From the NCBI GenBank assembly GCA_009809945.1, contig WTPW01000511.1, forward strand, positions 244,294 to 308,293: a stretch of 64,000 nucleotides of DNA, given 5' to 3'. Source of the stretch: Gigaspora margarita (lineage: Eukaryota > Glomeromycota > Glomeromycetes > Diversisporales > Gigasporaceae). The notes under the pieces were generated by a model. The model had not been told where the DNA came from, ran no database searches, and was given only the letters and a program-made list of their open reading frames with translations. The position numbers and the translations under genes were made by a program. Shown one piece after another: positions 48,188 through 57,112 of this stretch (position 1 is its first letter; every line of letters starts with the position of its first letter).

Positions 48188-49161
48188 GGGAATTGCTATT
48201 TCCACCATAGTATTTTGCTATTCCATCATAGTTACACGAGAGTTTCTATTTTTAGAATTAATATACTGTAATATATTATAAAATTATATTCTAACTTTAT
48301 CTTTAACCCTAACTCTAACTCTAACCCTAAAACTAATAAATAAACTTTCTTTGGCTTCTTATTAAAAGTTGTAGAGCTCATTTTTCTGATTCTAATGGTA
48401 GTTAAATTATCAAAATCGGTCTGGTGGATCCCAAGATACTTGGGATCAAAGAAGAGAACATAAGGATCAGCAAATTCACTGTTATACAAACTATTCATTT
48501 TCTTTACATACGTTTTGAAACGTTTTTTTATCGTAGTAAAAAATTTTACTAAGAAAATAATAAACTTATTTTAAGAAACTAGCATTTTTTTGAGCCAAAG
48601 AACAACTTTACTTAAAAGCCAAAAGTCAATTGTGATAATAAAATTCTGCGCAAATTATGATTTTTCGTTGGCAGCTTTTTACTAACTTAGATTTGTTTTT
48701 CTTTATATACGTTTTGAAATGTTTTTTTATCGTAATAAAAAATTTTACTAAGAAAATAATAAAATACGTCTTAAATAACTAGCATTTTTTTGAGTCAAAG
48801 AATAACTTTACTTAAGAGCCCAAAGCCCAATTACCATAATAAAATTCTGCGCAAATTATGATTTTTCATCTAACAGACTTTGGAATTTGTCAATTCTTAT
48901 GTTCTCTTCTTTGATCCCAAGTATCTTGGGATCCACTAGGCTGATTTTAATGATTTAACTACTATTATAATCAGGGAAATAAGCTCTACAACTTTCAATT
49001 AGAAGCCAAAGAAGGTTTACTTATTAGTTTTTAGGGTTAGAGTTAGGGTTAGGATTAAAGTTAGAAGTAGAATTAGATATATTATTTTAATTCTAAAAAT
49101 AGAAAATCTTGTGTAACCATAGTAGAAATAGCAAAATACCATGGTGGAAATAGCAATTCCC
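48188..49161. mobile_element. fold-back MITE, GGGAATTGC family, complete
   Basis: Inverted ends GGGAATTGCTATTTCCACCA and a perfect 8-bp duplication TTTTAAAT (48180-48187 and 49162-49169). Copy B has the empty site at about 18594-18601. Arms of about 340 bp each carry a telomere-like tract (48297-48332 and 49027-49058). The loop holds a direct duplication of about 185 bp. Confidence 0.9.
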
Positions 49162-49201
49162 TTTTAAATAAACTATTCAAGTTTATGAATAATTACTTTT
49201 T

Positions 49202-49724
49202 TTTTTTTTTTACTTCGAACACTCTACTGCCACATCTATGCCCTTATCGCATGATGTATCGGCATCGCCAAATCACCATACACAGGGGGCTTCTCCTGGG
49301 AGAGCACGGCTTAAGATCGACATTTCCCCTGGATACTTTTAATGGCCCTAAGAGCAGTGTCCTGCACCAACTGCCGGAGTAGTCAGATCATTGTAACCAA
49401 ATCAGAATTTAACTAATTCGGCTCGATGGTGCCACAAGTTCATGTAGTATTACGAATATCAGACTTGGGCCTCACATTACGTCTTGTGGAACTTTGGTTA
49501 TTCCAAATTAGGTTCTAACACGTTTCTCGTCATCACCACAGATTTGATAATGGTAACTGCCTAATTAAGTCCGTTTATAAACGTCCTGGGCCCCTGTTTT
49601 CTCACGGTGTTTCAGTTCCCTAACCGGCTAGTTTTTTTCCATTTCGCCTCTAGAGGGATTTGTACTGGCAACCTTCGATTTGCATCCTGGGAGCATAACC
49701 GCTATACTATTGACCCGCAGGACA
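49202..49724 (-). mobile_element. tRNA-derived SINE, copy 2
   Basis: The same family as 31879-32414: tRNA-like head at the right end ('tagtatagcggttatgc' on the minus strand) and a shared central body ('acggtgtttcagttccc' on the plus strand). It ends in poly-A, seen as poly-T at 49197-49211. The 15-bp duplication is GAATAATTACTTTTT (49187-49201 and 49725-49739). It is inserted in a satellite unit of copy C. Confidence 0.92.
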
Positions 49725-50024
49725 GAATAATTACTTTTTAATTTTCCTCTTGTTCATATTAACTTAGTATAAGCATAATAAAAATTATTAGTCTGAATAT
49801 TTAAAATAAGCTTTTTATGTTCATGAATATTTACTATTTAATTATATTTGTTCATATTAATTTAGGAAAGTACTATATTAAAAAGGTTGTTAATTCAAGT
49901 GTTTGAAATAAGTCACTTAGAATTCATAAAAATTACTATTTAGATTACCTTTGTTCATATCAATTTAGTAAATAAATACAGTATTCAATTTCATTCTGTT
50001 TGTATTAATTTAGTGTGTAAATAC

Positions 50025-50164
50025 TAGGGTTCCGCAATTTGATTTGAACTTCAAATATTTGAAACAAATATTTGATCAAATTCAAATTCAAATTTGACTA
50101 TATTTGATTTGATCAAATTCAAATTGACCCAATATTTGATTTGATTTGAATTTGAGGAACCCTA
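50025..50164. mobile_element. mini hAT, TAGGGTTCC ends, ATTTGATTTGA arrays
   Basis: TAGGGTTCCGCAATTTGATT and ...GAGGAACCCTA ends with a perfect 8-bp duplication GTAAATAC (50017-50024 and 50165-50172). The 140 bp are almost entirely (A)TTTGATTTGAA words. Confidence 0.93.
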
Positions 50165-50622
50165 GTAAATACTGTATAAAGAAAATTTATCTAATTGTTT
50201 AAAATAAGCTATTTATATTTATGAATATTTACTATTTATTTTCTTTTTGTTTTCATTAATTCAGTATAAATATGGTACAAGAAACCTATACTCAACATGT
50301 TTCAATTTTTAAATCACTATAATTTTTTGTACAAGAGGTTTTTTAAAAAACTGACCAGTAACTTTGTAGAGCAATATTAGTTTTATAAATTTGCCAAATA
50401 TTTTTTTGAAAAACCTTCTCTATAAAAAGTTGATGCATTTTAAAGATTACTATTGTTTTATATATAATTACTATGTGTTTCAATTTTAATTAACTTTAAA
50501 GTACTATAACTTTTTATAAAGGCAATATTTTAAAAATCTGACTAGTAACTTTGTTTATTATAATAAGCTTTGCAAATTTGCCAAATAGCTTTTAAAAACA
50601 TTTCCTCTATAAAAAGTTGATG

Positions 50623-52188
50623 TAGGGTTCCGAAGTTTGATCCGGGTTTGATTTGAGTTTGATCAAACCCCAAATTAAACCAAACTCAAACTATAAATTT
50701 TATAAAGTTTGAAATCAAACCAAACTCAAATAAAAAATAATCAAACTCAAACCAAACCCAAATTTCATTCAAAGTTTGATTTGAGTTTGATTTGAAGTTT
50801 GCAAACTAGTTTAAGTTTGAATAATATAAATATATTTTTAAATTTTAAACAAGTTTCTTAATTCTTACTTTATATTTAAGTAAACTTGTTTAAAATATAA
50901 AAATATACCATATGTTTTCGAAAATAAGCTACCTTTTTTGGACGATTTTGGACACTAAAAATCTGGGATATTTTTAGATATAATTAATTTTTGGTTAGTC
51001 GCCAATAGTTGTTACATAGTGAAGTCTAATTTTACTATGTAAATTAATTATTAGCGCTTAAGTAGACTTGTTTGGAAGACTCAACTACACTTATGCTAAA
51101 ATTTTCATCAAAATATGAGTACTTTTTATTATTTGACTTTTAATTTTTACGTTCAACGAATATATTTTGTAATAAAATTTTAATCTCTTCGTTGAATGTA
51201 AAAATTAAAAACCAATTAATAATAAATTCTCCAATTTTGTTGTAAATTTCAGAGAATACGTATTTTGATTTTCTAAATAAGTTTACTTAAGCGACTTTAA
51301 TCGATTTACTTAGTAAAGTTTGGACTTTACTATATAGCAATTTTCATCGATCGTGGGTAGCTTATTTTTGTATCAAAGATATTTTTGAGTTTTTTGACCA
51401 ATAGAAGGGGGTAGTTTATTTTTGGAAGTGGCTTATTTTTTGGCAATATACAGTATTTATATTACTGTATGCTTCTGAAAATAAGCTACCTTTTTGGACG
51501 ATTTTGGATGCAAAAAATCTGGGGTTGCTTATTTTTGGATAAAATCGATTTTTGGTCAATCGCCACTAGTAGCTACATAGTTAAGTCTAAATTCTACTAT
51601 ATAGATCCATTATTTGCGCTTAAGTAAACTTATTTGGAAGACCAAACTACATCTGTTCTGAAAGTTCATCAAAATATGAGTACTTTTTATTATTTGACTT
51701 TTAATTTTTACGTTCAACGAATATATTTTGTTATTAAAATTTTAATCTCTTCGTTGAACATAAATATTAAATTCCAATTAATAAAAATTTCTTCAATTTC
51801 ATTGTAAATTTTAGGGTATACGTATTTTGATCTGCTGAATAAGTTTACTTAAGCGACTTTAATCGATTGCTTAGTAAAATTTGGACTTTACTATATAGGA
51901 ACTTTCATNGATCGTNTTAGCTTATTTTTGGGTCAAAGACGTTTTTGTATTTCTTGACCAAAAGAGAGAGGGTAGTTTATTTTTGGAGGTAGCTTATTTT
52001 TGGCAATATACAGTATTCAAACTCAAACTAGTTTGCAAACTTCAAACTCAAATTTAATTAAAAAGTTTGCTTCAAATCAAACTCAAATATTTTTTTTAAT
52101 GCCAGTTTGAGTTTGGATTTGATTTGAAATCAAATCAAACTCAAACTTGGTCTAAAGTTTGATTTGATCCGGGTTTGTAGGAACCCTA
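50623..52188. mobile_element. hAT-type element, TAGGGTTCC ends, GTTTGATTTGA arrays
   Basis: TAGGGTTCCGAAGTTTGATC and ...TAGGAACCCTA ends with a perfect 8-bp duplication AGTTGATG (50615-50622 and 52189-52196). The subterminal arrays are GTTTGATTTGAGTTTG words. Two tandem AATAAGCTACC MITEs (about 50911-51459 and 51473-52014) fill the middle. Confidence 0.93.
50911..52014. mobile_element. two tandem AATAAGCTACC MITEs
   Basis: Each copy starts near 'tgtatgcttctgaaaataag' (or its diverged form) and ends '...cttatttttggcaatatac'. They share internal modules in the same order ('tttttacgttcaacgaatat', 'aagtttacttaagcgac'). Two ambiguous bases occur at 51909-51916. Confidence 0.8.
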
Positions 52189-52326
52189 AGTTGATGCATT
52201 TTAAAGTTATACTATTTTATTGTCTAGTATAGGCTTCTTGCACCATATAAAGAAAAATTTAATATAGGTATTTAAAATAAGCTAATCAGATTTATAATTA
52301 TTTGTTATTTAATATTCTTCTTCAAT

Positions 52327-52968
52327 TCACATTGATTTTTTTTTCTCTTTGATGGCCTTGTCAGTACTTTATTAAGAATACTTCAATTTAATCTAAATAC
52401 AATAAAACTAATCTATCGACTATTAAATTGTTATGCCTCAAAGTGTAAATCTGACCCCATCTAGCTGCCTTAATAGTGCCCAAATGTGACTTGTTACACT
52501 AAATTACATGATTTAAAACTTTGTCAAACTATCAAATTATGTATCTAGAATGGTACCTTTAATTGTGAAATTGCTTATTATCTAGATTGATTTAATAGCA
52601 ATTTTATACTAATTCTCATTTTTTCTTCTCTACTAGTCTTTGTTTCTTTTCTTGGCTTTTTAATATCTAGTATCTTTTTGGGGTTTTTTTCTTTAATTTC
52701 TAGAATTTCTGTATTCTTGAAGGTTTCCTTTTTTTCTCTTATTGAAATTTTTTCTTTTCTTTTTTCTTCTTATATATAATACTATTTTTTTATTCTTATG
52801 TGATAGTTCACTCACATTGCTTTTTCCAGATACTACTGTAAATGTATTCCATACAATATATAAAAAACTCTCTACTATTTCTTCTACAAGCGTTTTTTTT
52901 AGTCCCAAGTTCATGAACTTGCAATAGACTTTAGAAGAGATAAGCTCTTATACATAAGCAAAATAAAT
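52327..52968 (-). pseudogene. 3' part of an unrecognised coding relic
   Basis: The minus strand continues the frame of 56463-56757 past a nested hAT element: codons for a Lys-rich stretch (52914-52693), then AT-rich 3' sequence with AATAAAG about 25 nt before a terminal poly-A (plus-strand poly-T at 52327-52335). The shape suggests a retroposed mRNA, but I find no duplication on the far side. The protein is not recognised. Confidence 0.4.
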
Positions 52969-54599
52969 ATATGAAATTTTTCAAAAAAAATTGTATGCTA
53001 AAATCTTTCGAAAGAATTATAATTAACACAAAATATTTTGAATATTTCAAAATATTTCAAAATATTTCAAAATATTTCAAAATTGAAATTATTTCGAAAT
53101 ATTTTGAAATATATTGTGAAAAATTGTGAAATATATTGTGAGTATTGCAAAATAGGACAAATAAAAAAATGCAATCCCGTATCTAATTATCCTACTTCAG
53201 AGTCACAGAAAGTAATATTTTGCATATTATCGCAATATTTTGCAATATTTTACAAAATTTCAAAATTTTTTAAAAAAATAAATAAACAATATATCTAATA
53301 TATATTCACATAATTACACTTTTGCAAATTTTTGAACATTTTTGAATGTTTTCGCAAGATTTTGCAATTTAATATAAAATTTATATTTTTTTTATTTATT
53401 ATTATACAAATTTATTAAATAAACATTTTTATTTAATATTATATATTTTTTATATATTATTATCCTTTAACCTGTAAGTAATTTCATGCAAATTTGCCTA
53501 GAAAATTGCTATAAATATGCTTATAATTTATTTTTTTTAAAACTTAAAATATTTAATTGAATTTTTTTTTGATAATATTTGAAAATAAGGATTATAGTAG
53601 TATTTAATTTTATATTATAAGAAAAAAAGTTTAAGTTGCTTATAAGCTAAAAATAAACAAATTTTAAAAAATTTATTAGCCAAAAAAGTTATTTGCTTAT
53701 TCTTGGCAAACTCTATAAATATTAGCTTTAGCTTTCTGTTCTAATACAATATTATAGTTTATAAAAAGAATTACAACTTTACTTATTGCAACTTTTGTGA
53801 TTTACTTGTAAAAATTAGAATTTAATTAGAAGTAGAATTTTTTTTTATAGACAAAAATATATAAATTTAAGAAAATCTAAAGAAAAGCTTTATAGTAAAA
53901 ATTTTAAATTAAAAACTTCAAACTTTATTACTTTAAAGTTTATTAATAATTTTAAAAAATTTTTATAATAAAGTTTATAAAATATATTTTAAAGAAAATA
54001 TTCTATAAATAAAGTATACCCCATATTTTTAATAAACTTATATTTTATTTAAAAAATTGTAAATATGTTTAAAAATTCTAGGCAAATTTGTCTAGAATAT
54101 AGTTTAAGGGATACAAAAAAAAATGAATAGAATTAGAAGCCAATAGAACAAACATAGTAAACGTGACAACCCTGGATACAAAAAAAAATAAAAAAAATGA
54201 CAAAAAAAAATAAATCCAAAAAAAAAAACAAAAAAAACAAAAACAAAAAAAACAGTATTATTTTTAATTGCCAATTAGGATAAGATTAGCAATATTTCTA
54301 TATTTAGAATTGGGGCAAAACAAATATATAAACAAGATAGTACAAAATCTAAATCAGGCCTGTATATATAAAATTTTTATATAATTTAAAGAATTTTAAA
54401 GACGTTTTTACTCATATCTTTTTATATACAAGTCTGATTTTAATAAAATTTTGGTAGTAGACGCACAAGAACCTGCTCTATAACTTTACTTAGAGCCAAA
54501 AAAATATTTACTTAGTACAAAAAAAACTTTTTATAAGGGTCATTATCAGATTTATTAATATATTGTTTAATATTTGTTTATTTCCAATTCCAAATATAG

Positions 54600-54756
54600 G
54601 GGTCCGCTAAAGTGGGGTAAATTCAATATACTGATCTACATACTGCATAAATTACATTCTTGATATCTAAATAGCCTTCTAACCCTAACCACATCAAAAA
54701 AGTAACACTAAACACATCAGAAACGTAACTTTTTTTTATCCCACTTTAGCGATCCT
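54600..54756. mobile_element. MITE with 10-bp duplication, CGCTAAAGTGGG ends
   Basis: Left GGGTCCGCTAAAGTGGGG, right reverse complement AGGATCGCTAAAGTGGGA. Direct repeat CCAAATATAG (54590-54599 and 54757-54766), within the 9-10 bp range of Mutator-like elements. The centre carries CTAACCCTAACC. A related fragment lies near 47530-47590. Confidence 0.85.
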
Positions 54757-54932
54757 CCAAATATAGTTATAATATAGCTATAGTGCCGATCTTATCTGGA
54801 TTGGTAATTAAATACTTTCATACTTTGTCATATATAATCTTATAAAAACTAGTTCTACATGCTTATTTTCACTCATCCCATAGTTAGCTAATATATCACT
54901 TCTTTGTTTTAACTATCGTTTTGCTTTGAATA

Positions 54933-55262
54933 CAGTCAGATCTTCATAAATGCAACCTCCATAAATGCAATACTTCCCTAAATACACATTTTTGTCTTGT
55001 TTGTAAGATATTATTAGTACTAAATGCATGTTCTATATTCTGTAAATGCATGTTTTTCCAAATAATTTTCTATATTATACTATCTTCCTAAATGCATGTA
55101 GCCAATCAAATTTTAGTATTAAAAATAGATTATACAATTTTTGGTAGAAGTTGCACAAACTTAATAATCTAATCCTTAAAGCTGCTCTTTCTAAATACAA
55201 TACCTCTCTAAATGCACATTGCAAGCTTGTCTGTACACATTGCATTTATGGAAGTTTGACTG
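54933..55262. mobile_element. pogo/Tigger-like MITE, CAGTCAGATCTTCAT ends
   Basis: CAGTCAGATCTTCATAAATG and reverse complement CAGTCAAACTTCCATAAATG with TA on both sides. Subterminal ATAAATGCA and CTAAATGCA words repeat throughout. Confidence 0.9.
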
Positions 55263-56462
55263 TATTTCTTTTGTTTTGGCTATCACCTTCATTTCGCTCT
55301 TTTTTTAATACTTTCTAAAAATAGTAAAGAAGAGAAAAATAAAAAAAACTACATCTCAGAAATGTTGGTGTTCTTGCAAATTACTGAAAAAGTGCAAAGT
55401 ATCAGAGAAGTTAGAGTTAGTATTCTTGTAAAGTGCCAGAAAATCATGTTGTTTTCTTGCAAAGTGCCAAAGAAATCATAAATATAAAATAAAAATTAAC
55501 AAAAAACTGAATAAAAAAAAAATAAAGAAAGCTTCAAATCTTTATTTCTCTGAAAATTCAGAAATTGCTGAAAGCCAAGTTAATATTTACAAAATAGCAA
55601 AAAATCTGAGTTGGTTTTTTTCAAAATGCCAGGAAGTAAGAGTTGTGTTCTTGCAAAGTGCTAGAATAAAATAAATTAATAAAAAAATTTTTAAAAAAAC
55701 AAATGTTAAATGAAAGCGAAACTTGCAAAAACTTGCGAAAACTTGTGAAAACTTGTGAAAACTTGTGAAACTTGTGAAAACTTGCAGAAACTTGTGCCCA
55801 ACTAAATCATTTCTCTAAAGATCATTCTTGAAAATTTAGAAATTGTTGTTGATATTCTTGCAAAGTGTCAAAAGTCTGAGTTGGCTTGCAAAGTCAACTT
55901 GGTGTTCTTGCAAAGTACCAAAAAGTTGTTGGTTTTTTTGCAAAGGATGGTGTTCTTGTAAAGTGTGAAAAAATAAATAAATAAAAAAAACAAAATAAAA
56001 AAACAAAACAAAAATAAAAAAACACAAAACAAAAATCAAAAAAAACAAAACAAAAATAAAAAAAAACAAATAAAATGAAAAAAAACAATGTAAAAGATCT
56101 AATTTATAAACAAAAGATCTAATCTAATCTTGTAATACAGAATTTGTAAATTAATTTTAATATATCATACAAAATTTTGAAGTATTTTGAAAATATAGTC
56201 AAGTGCGTACTTGGTATAATTCAGGTTATAGATCAACTGATTCAGCTTGGTTTTCCAGGTCGAATTATTTCGAACTAAAATATTTTGAAAATATTTTGAT
56301 ATTACTTTTAAAATATTTCGAAATTACTTTCAAAATATTTTGAAAACTATAATATTTAAAATATTTTGAAATATATTGCAAAATATTTCAAAATATATTG
56401 TGTTTAACAAAATCTTTCAAAAGATATTGCATGATCACAAGATCTTTCAAAAGATTTCACTA

Positions 56463-56757
56463 CTATAAATTTGCTGATGCAAATAGCTTCTCAAATTTCA
56501 TATTTCTCGTTAGTATTGTTTTTTAACAAAGTAGTATAAAGAGATTCTGTTGGTAAAGTTTCTTTATGCTTCTCTTTTACTAAATTTGTTACTATATCCA
56601 AGTTTAGGGTTTCTGCCTGTATCCAAATACCTTTATTGGCTTGACATTTAACTAGATGTTTCAGGTTCTCTATCTTATTAGTTTCATAACTGATGCAGTA
56701 TACTAATTTGTAAATATTTGGTCTTTTATGCTTTAGTACTTCTAATACCCATCACCA
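56463..56757 (-). pseudogene. coding relic without a start codon, cut by a hAT element
   Basis: One minus-strand frame stays open for about 84 codons, from the MITE edge at 56757 to a TGA near 56505, then continues. It begins VLEVLKHKRPNIYKLVYCIS and includes NKGIWIQAETLNLDIV and LPTESLYTTLLKNN, with protein-like composition. The frame then meets the hAT-like element at 56462 and resumes at 52968. The 5' part is lost against the ATCGATT element at 56751. I do not recognise the family. It may be a multicopy glomeromycete gene. Confidence 0.5.
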
Positions 56758-56960
56758 AAATTTGCATGGGGATTACTATCGATTTTTATCGGTTATTGGA
56801 TAGTAATTGATTTAAATCCCCCATAACGAGAACTATCAATTAAGATAGTAATCAGTAATAATCGATAGATATCAGATTAAAAAATTACGATTAGTATCGT
56901 TTAATAACAAATAATGATTCTAATCAATTTTTCTAATTGTACCAATATCAATACTATTAT
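56751..56960. repeat. ATCGATT-array element, copy 1
   Basis: Begins CCATCACCAAAATTTG, then 'ggggattactatcgat' and degenerate TTATCGGTTA/AATCGAT words. The first about 110 bp match 63889-64000 closely and in the same orientation. The right end is not resolved. The CCATCACC start resembles one hAT-type terminus. Confidence 0.6.
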
Positions 56961-57112
56961 ACTTTATATTTATTATATATTTAGTAAATTAATATTAATA
57001 TCAAATATTACTTTTTATAATGCAAACAAATGCAATTTGAATTTTATTGATTAAAAGAAATACATATCGCTAAATTACATACAACGAATATGACTAATTA
57101 AAACTAAACTAA

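Larger units (their letters stand above)
46625..52326. repeat. long repeat, copy C, right part
   Basis: Resumes copy B order from 'tatctgaccag' (B about 18066) to 'cttcaattcacattgat' (B about 19455). Inserted are the elements listed below. Between them lie degenerate units of the about 100-bp satellite. It ends at a poly-T run at 52327. Confidence 0.8.
52969..56462. mobile_element. hAT-like element with AAATATTTTG arrays
   Basis: The left end ATATGAAATTTTTC and right end reverse complement TAGTGAAATCTTTTG extend into about 60-bp inverted repeats ('ctttcgaaag' and 'ttttgaaag' words), then AAATATTTTGAAATATTTC arrays (53030-53290 and 56265-56400). The flanks AAATAAAT (52961-52968) and CTATAAAT (56463-56470) agree at 6 of 8. 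The interior is very AT-rich and holds two MITEs and a 'cttgcaaagtgcc' low-complexity tract (55320-56060). Frames there are noise. Confidence 0.7.

Noticed and set aside
55836-56088. Phe-rich frames on the minus strand
   Set aside because: Translation of an A-rich 'aaaacaaaataaaa' low-complexity tract.
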